Assembly (NCBI GenBank): GCA_021799495.1
Contig: JAJZAI010000006.1
Coordinates: 47,892 to 111,891 of the forward strand
Direction: 5' to 3'
Length of the DNA stretch: 64,000 nucleotides
Source: Deltaproteobacteria bacterium
GTDB taxonomy: Bacteria; Desulfobacterota; Binatia; Binatales; Binataceae
Part shown: positions 17,671 to 26,120 of the stretch, piece by piece
Position numbering within the stretch: the first letter of the stretch is position 1
Layout: every line of letters begins with the position of its first letter
Translations under genes and position numbers: made by a program
The notes under the pieces: model-generated
The model's database searches: none
What the model was told of the DNA's origin: nothing
The model's input: only the letters and a program-made list of their open reading frames with translations

Positions 17671-18798
17671 ATGGCTGAAGGCGAATACGGCGAAAGCCTG
17701 CTGTCGGCGGACTCGCATGTGATGGAGCCGCGCGATTTGTGGCTCAAGCGAATCGATGCGAAGTGGCGCGACCGCGCGCCGCGTATCGAGCGGCTCGACG
17801 AAAGCGGCGACTATATCGTGATCGACGGGATGCGTCCGCGCCCGCTCGCATTCGAGGGACCGATGGCCGACCTGAAGGCGCAGGGGATAGAGATTCCGGT
17901 GGCGAAGGGTTACAGCTACGACCAGAACCGGCTGGGTTCGTGGGATCCGAACGAGCGCCTGAAGGACCAGGAACTGGACGGAGTTTCCGGAGAAGTCATC
18001 TATCCGGGCGTGGGCCTGCATATCGTGCGCGCGCCCGACGCCGGGTATATCCACGCCTGCTGCCGCGCCTACAACGATTGGCTGGCCGAGTATTGCTCGG
18101 TCCATCCCGCGCGTCTCAAAGGCGCCGCGATGCTGCCGAATCGCGGTCCGATCGAAAACGCGATCAAAGAGGCGGAGCGCGCGGCGAAGATGGGTTTCGC
18201 GACCGTGATGCTGCCGGCGTGGGTCGATGATCGGCCCTATAACTCGCCCGAATGGGATCGGCTGTGGGCGGCGCTGCAGGATTTGAACCTTGTCGCCAGC
18301 ATGCATCTGAGCGGCCGCGAGCCGTACGGTATCGCGCACGGTCCCGGCGCCGGCGGAATCAACGTGGGCGTCATCAAGTTCATGATGTACGACACCGTGA
18401 TGCGGCTTATCTGGGGCGGCGCGCCGATGCGGTTTCCGCGCTTGAAGTGGTCGATGGTCGAAGGCGGGATCGGCTGGATCGCGTCGGTGCTGTCCTTCAT
18501 GGACCATTGGTGGGACGACCATCGCGGCTGGATGGAGCCGAAGCTGCCGGAAACGCCGAGCGCCTATTTCCATCGCCAGTTCTTCGCCACGTTCGAGGAC
18601 GACCGCGCGGGCGTGCTGACGCGCGAGATGATTGGCGTCGAGAACCTGATGTGGGGTTCGGATTACCCGCATACCGAAGGCGTATGGCCCTACTCGCGCA
18701 AGAAAGTCGCGCACAATTTCGCGGGCATCTCCGCCGCCGACACGCGCAAGATGGTGCACGACAACGTCGCGCGGGTGTTCGGCTTCGCGATGAATTAA
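17671..18798 (+). CDS. Metal-dependent amidohydrolase (amidohydrolase_2 family, TIM barrel)
   Basis: A 375-aa protein of the ACMS-decarboxylase-like amidohydrolase_2 family. ADSHVMEPRDLW is the start of strand 1 (metal His in SHV), internal His residues include MHLSGRE, and MWGSDYPHTEGVWPYS is the C-terminal Asp-containing signature. Members hydrolyse or decarboxylate ring-cleavage and related metabolites. The start MAEGEYGESL at 17671 has GGAG 7 nt upstream; the frame is open far upstream but is non-coding there. It is the first gene of a run with a thiolase, a DUF35 protein, a Rieske-P450 and an SDR, suggesting catabolism of a hydrophobic compound. Confidence 0.88.
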   Translation: MAEGEYGESLLSADSHVMEPRDLWLKRIDAKWRDRAPRIERLDESGDYIVIDGMRPRPLAFEGPMADLKAQGIEIPVAKGYSYDQNRLGSWDPNERLKDQELDGVSGEVIYPGVGLHIVRAPDAGYIHACCRAYNDWLAEYCSVHPARLKGAAMLPNRGPIENAIKEAERAAKMGFATVMLPAWVDDRPYNSPEWDRLWAALQDLNLVASMHLSGREPYGIAHGPGAGGINVGVIKFMMYDTVMRLIWGGAPMRFPRLKWSMVEGGIGWIASVLSFMDHWWDDHRGWMEPKLPETPSAYFHRQFFATFEDDRAGVLTREMIGVENLMWGSDYPHTEGVWPYSRKKVAHNFAGISAADTRKMVHDNVARVFGFAMN

Positions 18799-18832
18799 GC
18801 TGCGCGCGGCCGCGGAGAATCTTACGGACTCG

Positions 18833-19993
18833 TTGCGGAACAAGGTCGCGATCGTAGGCGCCGCGGATACCGAAGTCGGCGTCGTGCCCGATCTCAGCGC
18901 GACCCAGCTTTACGTCAAGGCTGCGCGGCTCGCGCTCGCCGACGCCGGCATCGGCAAGGATGACGTCGACGGCCTGATTACCTGCGTCTCGTGGGCCGAG
19001 CCGTACGTCTATCACGCCGAGATAATCGCGGAGTACATGCGGATTTTCCCGCGCTATTGCATCACGGCGCCGGCCGGCGGCGGCACGACGCTGACGATGC
19101 TGCATCATGCGGCGTCGGCGATCGCGACCGGGATGTGCGAAACGATTCTAATCACGATGGCCGACAGCCAGGTCTCGGGCCTTTCGCGCGACAAGGCGAT
19201 AGAGGCGATGTCCACCGCCGGCCATCCGCAATTCGAACGACCGTACGGTCCGCCGATACCGGCTTTTTACGCGCTGATCGCGCAGGCCCATCGGCATGCT
19301 TACGGCACGACGGACGAGCAGCGCGCCGCGGTCGCGGTCGCCTGCCGCAGGCATGCGTCGATGAATCCTGCGGCGCAGATGCGCAAGCCGATCGCGATCG
19401 CCGACGTGCTGAATTCGCGGATGATCTCCGATCCATTGCATCTATTGGACTGCTCGCTGGTGAGCGACGGCGGCGCCGCGATCGTCATGACTTCAGCGGA
19501 ACGAGCGCGCGATTTCCCACGGCGTCCGGTTTATCTGCTTGGCGCCGGCGAGGGCCATTCGCACGAGCATCTAAGCCAGGCGCTCAGCCTCACGACCTCG
19601 GCGGCGCGGGAAGCGGGCGCGCGCGCGTACGCGATGGCGGGCCTCGGTCCGAAGGACATCGATGTCGCCGAACTGTACGACTGCTTCACGCCGGTGGTGA
19701 TTATCGAGCTTGAGGATTTGGGTTTTTGTCCTAAAGGCGAGGGCGGGCGTTTCGTTGAAAACGGACGGATCGAGCTGGGCGGCGAGTTGCCGGTCAACAC
19801 GCACGGCGGCTTGCTGTCGCACTGCCATCCGGGCCATCCCGGCTCGATGTTCGCGATTACCGAAGCGGTCCGGCAACTGCGCGGCGAGTGCGGGCCGCGG
19901 CAGGTTCCCGCCGCGCGAGTGGCGCTGGTCCACGGCCAGGGCGGCTTCATGTCGAGTCACGGCACGGCGATTTTCGGAAATGAAATGGTCTGA
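18833..19993 (+). CDS. Thiolase-like protein (SCPx/lipid-transfer-protein type), probably lacking the N-terminal catalytic Cys
   Basis: A 386-aa thiolase-fold protein starting with TTG (MRNKVAIVGAADTEVG). In the nucleophile region, where thiolases have a Cys, it reads PAGGGTTLTML, so the Cys appears to be Ala. The C-terminal catalytic loop NTHGGLLSHCHPGHPGSM retains His and Cys. This pattern, with a DUF35 partner overlapping by 1 nt, is known for Ltp2-type retro-aldolases of steroid side-chain degradation. C-C bond cleavage of a beta-hydroxyacyl-CoA is thus a possible role; thiolysis looks less likely. The Cys loss is judged by eye without an alignment. Confidence 0.85.
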   Translation: MRNKVAIVGAADTEVGVVPDLSATQLYVKAARLALADAGIGKDDVDGLITCVSWAEPYVYHAEIIAEYMRIFPRYCITAPAGGGTTLTMLHHAASAIATGMCETILITMADSQVSGLSRDKAIEAMSTAGHPQFERPYGPPIPAFYALIAQAHRHAYGTTDEQRAAVAVACRRHASMNPAAQMRKPIAIADVLNSRMISDPLHLLDCSLVSDGGAAIVMTSAERARDFPRRPVYLLGAGEGHSHEHLSQALSLTTSAAREAGARAYAMAGLGPKDIDVAELYDCFTPVVIIELEDLGFCPKGEGGRFVENGRIELGGELPVNTHGGLLSHCHPGHPGSMFAITEAVRQLRGECGPRQVPAARVALVHGQGGFMSSHGTAIFGNEMV

Positions 19994-20409
19994 TGGCTGA
20001 TACTCACGGCAAACCGGTTCCCATGCCGACGCGCGAAACGCTGCCGTTCTGGGAAGGATGCGGGCGCGGCGAACTGATGATTCAGCGCTGCGGCGAGTGC
20101 GGCCAGTTTCAGTTTTTTCCGCGCCTGTACTGCTCGCGATGCATGAGCGAGCGGGTGGCTTGGGTGAAGGCGAGCGGCGGCGCCGAGGTAACGTCGTTCA
20201 CAATCGTGCGCCGGCCGGTATCTTCCGCGTTCGCCGCGGATGCTCCATATGTCGTCGCGCTCGTGCGGCTCGAAGAGGGTCCCACGATGATGACCAACAT
20301 CGTCGGCTGCCCGCCTGAGCGCGTCGCGATTGGCATGGCGGTCGAGGCGGTCTTCGAGCGCCTGACCGATGAGATCACGTTGCCGAAGTTCCGTCCACGA
20401 AACGGCTGA
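19993..20409 (+). CDS. DUF35-type Zn-ribbon/OB-fold acyl-CoA-binding partner protein
   Basis: A 138-aa protein with an N-terminal rubredoxin-like zinc ribbon (QRCGECGQFQFFPRLYCSRC, two CxxC pairs) and a C-terminal OB fold (VTSFTIVRRPV ... PYVVALVRLEEG). Such proteins form complexes with SCPx-type thiolases or aldolases and bind the acyl-CoA. The start codon overlaps the thiolase stop (TGATG), so the two are translationally coupled and very likely work as a heteromeric complex. Confidence 0.9.
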   Translation: MADTHGKPVPMPTRETLPFWEGCGRGELMIQRCGECGQFQFFPRLYCSRCMSERVAWVKASGGAEVTSFTIVRRPVSSAFAADAPYVVALVRLEEGPTMMTNIVGCPPERVAIGMAVEAVFERLTDEITLPKFRPRNG

Positions 20410-20428
20410 CCGGCCAAGCGAGGCAAAG

Positions 20429-22039
20429 ATGCCGTGGATCAGAGTCGCCGCAATCGATGAAGTAGTCGAAGGCCGCACGTTCAGAACGGACGCTGCCGGC
20501 CGTCCGATACTGCTCGCCCGAGTCGGCGGCCGATTCTCCGCCATCGAAGCGATCTGTTCGCACGCGGGCGGACGTTTGGAGGACGGCGAGGTCGCGAACG
20601 GGTGCGTGACCTGCCCGATCCATGGCGCGATTTTCGACCTCGTTACGGGAAAGGCTTCGCCGCGAACGAAATTCGCCGCTGACCTGCGCGCTTACGCCGT
20701 CAGGAGCGACAGCGGCGAAGTGCTCGTTGACATGTCGCCGCAGGAGCCGGTCGGTTCAAGCGCAGAGACGGCCGAGGAGACGGCGCCAAGTGGCGCACGC
20801 TGTCCGTTTTCAGGCGCCGCGCGCGGAATCGATTTTAATCCGACCGCGCCTGACCAGCGCGAATGCCCGTTCGACCTGTATCGCCGGGCGCGGGAAGAGA
20901 TGCCGGTATTCTACAGCGAGCGTTTCGATTTATGGGTGGTCACGCGCTATCACGACATCGTTCGCGTCCTGAAAGATCCGGAAACTTTCTCGTCGGCCCA
21001 ATCGCTTGCGGTCGATAGCAGCCTCGCTCCGGAAGTGCAGGCGGTGCTCGATGAGGGTTATCCGGCGACGCCGACGATGGTCACGGCCGATCCTCCGGTA
21101 CATACCCGATTCCGCGAGTTGGTCGGAAAGGCGTTCACGCCGCGCCGCGTGTCCGTCATGGAGCCGCGGATGCGCGAAATCGCGAGCGGCCTGATCGATC
21201 GCTTCGTGAACGCCGGCCGCGCCGAAATTGTGAAGAGTTTCGCCTATCCGTTCCCGATGGAAGTTATCGCGGAAATATTGGGCGTGCCGAGCGCCGACAT
21301 GGATCGCTTCAAACGCTGGTCCGACGACATGAGCGCGCGATTCGGACCGTTGCCGCTCGACCGGCAGATCGAGTGCGCGCGCAGCGAGGTCGGGTTCCAG
21401 CATTATTTTGCGGCGATGCTGGAGGAGCGCCGGCGGCATCCGCGGGCGGATTTCCTTACCGATCTGCTCAACGCCCGCGTCAAAGGCGAGACGCTGCTGA
21501 ACGTTTCCGAGATGCTGAGTATCCTGAAGCAGCTTTTGATCGGCGGCAACGAAACCACCACGAATCTAATCGGCAGCGCGATGTTGCTCCTGATGGAAAA
21601 TCGCGACCAATACGAGGCATTGCTCGCCGATCGCGCGCTGATTGCGAACGCGATCGAAGAGGCGCTTCGGCTGGACGCCCCGGTGCAGGGATTGTTCCGC
21701 ACGGCCATGCGGACGGTCGAACTGGGCGGCGTGCGGATACCCAAAGGAGCGCATCTCGAACTGCTTTACGCCTCCGGCAATCGCGATCGCGCGCGCTTTG
21801 ATGATCCGGATCGGTTCGAGGTGCGGCGCGCCGATGCGTTCAACCATATGGCGTTCGGTTTCGGTATCCACTTTTGTATCGGCGCATCGCTAGCGCGGTT
21901 GGAAGGGCGAGTCGCGCTCGAGACGCTGCTCGACCGGCTGCCGAACCTGCGGCTGGTCCCCGGCCAGTCGCTGCGGCATCACGAGCACTTCTTCCTGCGC
22001 GGACTCGAACGGCTGGAACTGGAATGGGCCGCGGCCTGA
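20429..22039 (+). CDS. Rieske [2Fe-2S] ferredoxin-cytochrome P450 fusion protein
   Basis: A 536-aa two-domain monooxygenase. Residues ~1-105 are a Rieske ferredoxin with ligands Cys43/His45 (CSH) and Cys62/His65 (CPIH). A Pro/Glu/Ser-rich linker with CPFSGAARG follows, then a full bacterial P450 from about residue 135: I-helix GGNETTTN, K-helix ExxR in EEALRLDAP, and heme loop FGFGIHFCIGASLAR with Cys483 as thiolate ligand. Bacterial P450s usually take electrons from a separate ferredoxin, so here the carrier seems built in; no reductase domain is present. The start MPWIRVAAIDE has GAGG close upstream. It probably hydroxylates an intermediate of the same operon's pathway. Confidence 0.9.
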   Translation: MPWIRVAAIDEVVEGRTFRTDAAGRPILLARVGGRFSAIEAICSHAGGRLEDGEVANGCVTCPIHGAIFDLVTGKASPRTKFAADLRAYAVRSDSGEVLVDMSPQEPVGSSAETAEETAPSGARCPFSGAARGIDFNPTAPDQRECPFDLYRRAREEMPVFYSERFDLWVVTRYHDIVRVLKDPETFSSAQSLAVDSSLAPEVQAVLDEGYPATPTMVTADPPVHTRFRELVGKAFTPRRVSVMEPRMREIASGLIDRFVNAGRAEIVKSFAYPFPMEVIAEILGVPSADMDRFKRWSDDMSARFGPLPLDRQIECARSEVGFQHYFAAMLEERRRHPRADFLTDLLNARVKGETLLNVSEMLSILKQLLIGGNETTTNLIGSAMLLLMENRDQYEALLADRALIANAIEEALRLDAPVQGLFRTAMRTVELGGVRIPKGAHLELLYASGNRDRARFDDPDRFEVRRADAFNHMAFGFGIHFCIGASLARLEGRVALETLLDRLPNLRLVPGQSLRHHEHFFLRGLERLELEWAAA

Positions 22040-22080
22040 TGCGCTTGTGCGCGCCGCGCCTGAATGATTGATCAAGAGGC

Positions 22081-22866
22081 ATGATCGAATTCAAAGGCAA
22101 AGTTGGCTTGGTGACGGGAGCGGGTTCGGGAATCGGACGCGCGACCGCGATTGGATATGCGCGCGCGGGCGGCGCGGTCGTCGTGGCGGATTTCAACGAA
22201 GCGGCGGCGAAATCGGTCGCGGCGGAGATTGTTGGATTTGGCGGATCGGCTGCGGCTTTCCGCGCCGACATGAGCAAACAGGCGGATATCGGCGGCGCGA
22301 TTCATTTCGCGCGCGAGAAATTCGGGCGGCTGGATTTTCTCCACAATAACGCGTTCGCTTTCCCGCCCGGCGTCTCTCTGATGGTGCGGCTGGCGGACAC
22401 GACCGATGAAAGCTGGGACCATACGCTCAATATCGGGTTGACGGCGTGCTTTCGCGCGATGCGGGCCGCGCTTCCAATCATGCGGGAGCAGGGCGGCGGC
22501 GCGATCGTCAACACCGCGTCGATTTCGGGACTGTTCGCCGACCAGGGAATCGCCGCCTACAACGCGGTAAAGGCCGGCTTGATTAACCTGACGCGAGTGG
22601 TGGCCGTCGAATATGGGCGTTTTGGAATCCGCGCGAATTGCGTGTGTCCGGGCGTTATCGCCACGCCGCTGATCGCGTCGGCGATAAGCGTGCCGGGAAT
22701 AAGCGAAAAAATAGCGAAACGAATACCTTTGAAACGGCTGGGACGTCCGGAAGATGTCGCGAACGTCGTTCTGTTTCTAGCGTCGGATTTGGCTGGCTTC
22801 GTTACCGGCGCCGCGTACGTGGTTGACGGCGGACAGACGATCGATACCAAAAACGCGCTCGGCTAA
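22081..22866 (+). CDS. Short-chain dehydrogenase/reductase (SDR)
   Basis: A 261-aa classical SDR. VTGAGSGIGRATA is the nucleotide-binding glycine motif, HNNAF the conserved NNAG-like element, SISG contains the catalytic Ser, and YNAVKAG is the YxxxK pair. VVADFNEA after beta-2 (Asp) suggests NAD(H). Last gene of the operon, with AGAGG just before the ATG. In context it would oxidise the alcohol made by the P450 or a hydroxyacyl intermediate; the substrate is unknown. Confidence 0.88.
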   Translation: MIEFKGKVGLVTGAGSGIGRATAIGYARAGGAVVVADFNEAAAKSVAAEIVGFGGSAAAFRADMSKQADIGGAIHFAREKFGRLDFLHNNAFAFPPGVSLMVRLADTTDESWDHTLNIGLTACFRAMRAALPIMREQGGGAIVNTASISGLFADQGIAAYNAVKAGLINLTRVVAVEYGRFGIRANCVCPGVIATPLIASAISVPGISEKIAKRIPLKRLGRPEDVANVVLFLASDLAGFVTGAAYVVDGGQTIDTKNALG

Positions 22867-22869
22867 CGA

Positions 22870-23040
22870 TCATGCCTGGGCTGCGCCAATCCGCGCAGGG
22901 CCAATCAGGTCGCCTTGCGGAGACCAATAGCGCTCCGTATGATCAGGGGAAAATCCGGCGATCCTGAATCGCTCGGGAGTTAAATAGTTTGGGATGTATT
23001 CAATCGGTGCCTGCAAAGGCTGGCTTAACGCAGCGCCGCC
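22870..23040 (-). pseudogene. Possible decayed coding fragment, minus strand, unknown family
   Basis: Read on the minus strand, this stretch gives a protein-like tail (EYIPNYLTPERFRIAGFS, then ERYWSPQGDLIGPARIGA) ending at a TGA at 22870. The frame is blocked upstream by a TAG (23041-23043), and only a TTG at 23016 could start it, without a Shine-Dalgarno. It may be the 3' remnant of a lost gene. No homologue is recognised. The remainder of the 244-bp gap before the RNase gene shows nothing clear. Confidence 0.3.
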
Positions 23041-23110
23041 CTATTGCAACCGTCGTTAGCTATAAGCAGCGCTGAATGGCGGCGGGAGCGGGCCGGCGAG
23101 TAGGCGCAGC

Positions 23111-24901
23111 GTGAAGCGCGAAATCGTAATAAATGCCTCCGCGATGGAGGTGCGCGTGGCGCTGCTCGAAGACAGCGCTCTCGCGGAGCTTTATCTCGAA
23201 CGCAATGCGCGGCGCGGATTGGTCGGCAATATCTATAAGGGCCGAGTGACCCGCGTGTTGCCAGGCATGCAGGCGGCGTTTGTCGATATCGGCCTCGAAA
23301 AGGCTGGCTTTCTGCACGTTTCGGACTTCTACAGCGACCTTGCCAGCTATGGCGCGGTGGCCGAAGTCACCGGCGAAGAGGACGTCGAAACCGAAGCGGA
23401 AGCATCGGGCGCGACTGAATTCGACGAGTTTTTCGCAGCCGGGCAGGATTTGCCGGAAGTTCCCAATGATGACGAAATCGATTCGTCACGCGACTTCCTG
23501 CCGGAGCTGGCTGAAGACGGGCAAATTGACGCCCGCGCCGTCCCGGACGGCGCCGAAGCGGTCCCGAGCCTGCCCGAGGGCGCCACTGGCGGGACCGAAA
23601 CCGCCGCGCCGGTATCGAAACCGCGCTCGCGTTCGCGCCGCGGAGGACGGGGGCGGCGCCGACGGCGTCACGAACGGCGAGTCCGGGTGCCGATCGAACA
23701 GCAGCTCAAGCGCGGCCAGGAGATAATAGTTCAGATCGCCAAGGAGCCGCTCGGCACCAAGGGCGCGCGGCTGACCTCGTTCGTTTCGATCCCGGGGCGC
23801 CATCTTGTGTACACTCCGACCAGCGGCCATATCGGCATCTCGCGCCGGATCGAAAGCGCGCAGGAACGCGCCCGGCTGCGCGCGGCGGTCAAGGAGATCC
23901 GTCCGGAGCAGGGCGGGTTCATCGTACGCACGGTATGCGAGGGGCTGAGCAAGCGCGAAATCCAGCGCGACGTTTCGTTCCTCACCAAGCTTTGGGCGTC
24001 GATCGTCAAGCGCTCGGAGGAGAGTCCCGCCACGTCGCTGCTTTACAACGACCTTGACGTGGCGCTTCGGGTGGTCCGCGATCTCTTCGCCAGCGACGTC
24101 GAAAAACTCTGGTGCGACGATCGCGAGAGTTACGACCGGATTCTCGAATTCGTGCAGAGCTATATGCCGCGGTTGCGTGCGCGGGTCGCGCTCTACGAAG
24201 CAGAAGAGCCGATTTTCGACCACTTCCAGATCGAGGCGCAAATCGAGCGCGCGCTCGAACGGAAGGTCTGGCTGAAGTCCGGCGGCTATCTGGTTTTCGA
24301 TCAGGCCGAAGCGTTGACCGCGATCGACGTCAATACCGGCCGTTTCGTCGGCAAGCGCAATCAGGACGAGACCGTCCTGCGCACCAATCTCGAAGCGGCC
24401 GAAGAGGTCGTCAAGCAGCTTCGGCTGCGCAATATCGGCGGCATCATTATCGTCGATTTTATCGACATGGCGCGGGAGCCGGATCGCAAGAAAGTGACCG
24501 ACGCGCTTGGACAGGCGCTCAAACGCGACAAGGCGCGCAGCTCGATGCTCAAGATTTCAGAGCTCGGGCTGGTCCAGATGACCCGCAAACGCACCCGCGA
24601 AAGCCTGGAAGAGCTGCTGACCGAGCAGTGTCCGCGATGCCACGGCCGGCGCGTCGTGAAATCGGTGCCGACGCTTGCGGCCGAAATCCTGCGCGGCATC
24701 CATCGGATCGCGGGCCGTCCGCCGCGGCGCGACCTGATGGTAATCAAGGTGAATTCAGCGGTTGCGCGTTATCTATACGACGTCGGCGCGCGCGATCTCG
24801 AAACGCTCGAAGCCCGGATGGGCGTCAAGGTGGTGTTGCGTTCCAGCGACATGATCGAGCCCGGCGCCTTCGAGCTGATTCAAGCCACCGCCGCCGCCTG
24901 A
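23111..24901 (+). CDS. rng: Ribonuclease E/G family endoribonuclease with a long charged insertion in the S1 domain
   Basis: Endoribonuclease of the RNase E/G type, 596 aa, acting in rRNA maturation and mRNA decay. MKREIVINASAMEVRVALLE and NIYKGRVTRVLPGMQAAF start the S1 domain. Residues ~82-192 are an insertion, first acidic then a strongly Arg/Gly-rich tract, before the S1 domain resumes at QEIIVQIAKEPLGTKGA. The catalytic core has AIDVNTGRFVGK and IVDFIDM with the two metal-binding Asp. The Zn-link is CPRCHGR. No long C-terminal degradosome scaffold is present, as in RNase G. The GTG start at 23111 lacks a strong Shine-Dalgarno. Confidence 0.92.
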   Translation: MKREIVINASAMEVRVALLEDSALAELYLERNARRGLVGNIYKGRVTRVLPGMQAAFVDIGLEKAGFLHVSDFYSDLASYGAVAEVTGEEDVETEAEASGATEFDEFFAAGQDLPEVPNDDEIDSSRDFLPELAEDGQIDARAVPDGAEAVPSLPEGATGGTETAAPVSKPRSRSRRGGRGRRRRRHERRVRVPIEQQLKRGQEIIVQIAKEPLGTKGARLTSFVSIPGRHLVYTPTSGHIGISRRIESAQERARLRAAVKEIRPEQGGFIVRTVCEGLSKREIQRDVSFLTKLWASIVKRSEESPATSLLYNDLDVALRVVRDLFASDVEKLWCDDRESYDRILEFVQSYMPRLRARVALYEAEEPIFDHFQIEAQIERALERKVWLKSGGYLVFDQAEALTAIDVNTGRFVGKRNQDETVLRTNLEAAEEVVKQLRLRNIGGIIIVDFIDMAREPDRKKVTDALGQALKRDKARSSMLKISELGLVQMTRKRTRESLEELLTEQCPRCHGRRVVKSVPTLAAEILRGIHRIAGRPPRRDLMVIKVNSAVARYLYDVGARDLETLEARMGVKVVLRSSDMIEPGAFELIQATAAA

Positions 24902-24920
24902 TTTTTCGCTTTCCCGGACG

Positions 24921-25985
24921 TTACTCGCCCAATTTTCTGACTGAAGGGATTACTTTTGTGGCGAAGCGCTCCATCGCGGCCATCACGTCGCGATGCGGGA
25001 TGCGGCCGCCCGGATTGAACCAACAGACGAGCTGATTGATGCGCGCGCCGCGGTAAATCCGTTCGATCCGGTCTATGCACTCGGCGGGGCCGCCGAAGAC
25101 CGCCATCGTGCGATCGATCGCGTCCCAGGTCATCGCCGCGGCGCGGTCGCGCACCTGTTTAAGGTAAGCGTAAGAGCCTTCGTACTGGCTGCGATCGCCG
25201 CGCAACGCCTGCTGCCCGATGGTCTGGAAGTAATGCATCATCGAAGGCTCGTATTCGCGGCGCGCCGCGGCGAGGTCGGCGGCGCAATCGGTGAAGAACA
25301 GGGCGGCGACGTCGCGCGTGGCCGGATCGTGGCCGGCGCGCCTCAGCGCGTCGCGGTACTTTTCGACATGGTCGAAAAATCCGGGCATCGGATTGATCGG
25401 CGAAGCGACCATCACGTCGTAATTGCGCGCGCCGGCGAATGCGGCGGTTTCGGGACTGTTGGCGGCAACGCGGATGGGAGGATGCGGTTTCTGGAGCGGC
25501 TTGGGCACGACGGACGTTTCAGCGACCTGGAAAAATTTGCCGTGATGGGTGACGGTTTCGTGCGTCCACGCCTTTTCGATCACGTCGAGCGCTTCCTCGA
25601 AGCGCTCGCGGCTTTCTTCGCGATCGACGTTGAAACCCTGGAAATGGACCGCGATCGTGCCGCGGCCGACGCCGAAGTCGAGGCGGCCGCCGCTTAGAAT
25701 ATCTACCGCCGCCGCTTCGGCTGCGAGCCGCAGCGGATGATGGAACGGAAGCAGCGAAACGCCGGTGCCGAGCCGGATGCGCCGGGTGCGCTGAGCGGCC
25801 GCGGTCGCGACGATGAGCGGCGACGGCATGATCGAGAAGGGCCGGAAAAAATGCAGTTCGGCCAGCCACGCGGCGTCGAAGCCAAGTTCGTCGGCATGCG
25901 CGATTTGCTCGACGGTTTCAGCGTAACGTTCGGCTTCGGATTGATCGGGCGCACATGGCAATTGATAAAAGAGGCCGAATTTCAC
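24921..25985 (-). CDS. LLM-class flavin-dependent oxidoreductase (luciferase-like monooxygenase)
   Basis: A 354-aa bacterial-luciferase-fold protein. MKFGLFYQLP opens strand 1, GFDAAWLAELHF and GTGVSLLPFHHPLRLAAEAA are typical of the FMN-dependent branch, and GRLDFGVGRG is the conserved Gly-rich loop. These enzymes use reduced FMN and oxygen to oxidise varied substrates; this one cannot be assigned. GTG start at 25985 with AGGAG at good spacing. It is convergent with rng (19 nt between stops) and the last of a minus-strand series starting at moaC, though gaps between members make a single transcript uncertain. Confidence 0.87.
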   Translation of the reverse strand: MKFGLFYQLPCAPDQSEAERYAETVEQIAHADELGFDAAWLAELHFFRPFSIMPSPLIVATAAAQRTRRIRLGTGVSLLPFHHPLRLAAEAAAVDILSGGRLDFGVGRGTIAVHFQGFNVDREESRERFEEALDVIEKAWTHETVTHHGKFFQVAETSVVPKPLQKPHPPIRVAANSPETAAFAGARNYDVMVASPINPMPGFFDHVEKYRDALRRAGHDPATRDVAALFFTDCAADLAAARREYEPSMMHYFQTIGQQALRGDRSQYEGSYAYLKQVRDRAAAMTWDAIDRTMAVFGGPAECIDRIERIYRGARINQLVCWFNPGGRIPHRDVMAAMERFATKVIPSVRKLGE

Positions 25986-26120
25986 GATGCTGCTCTCCTT
26001 GCGCGCCGGCGTGATGCGGCCTTTCGCCGGACCCGTCGCCGCATGATTAGCTCACGACCGGCGCGATTGACAAACGTGCGCGCTTGTAATGAGGCCGCGG
26101 CCGCGCGCGGTCCGGTTTTA

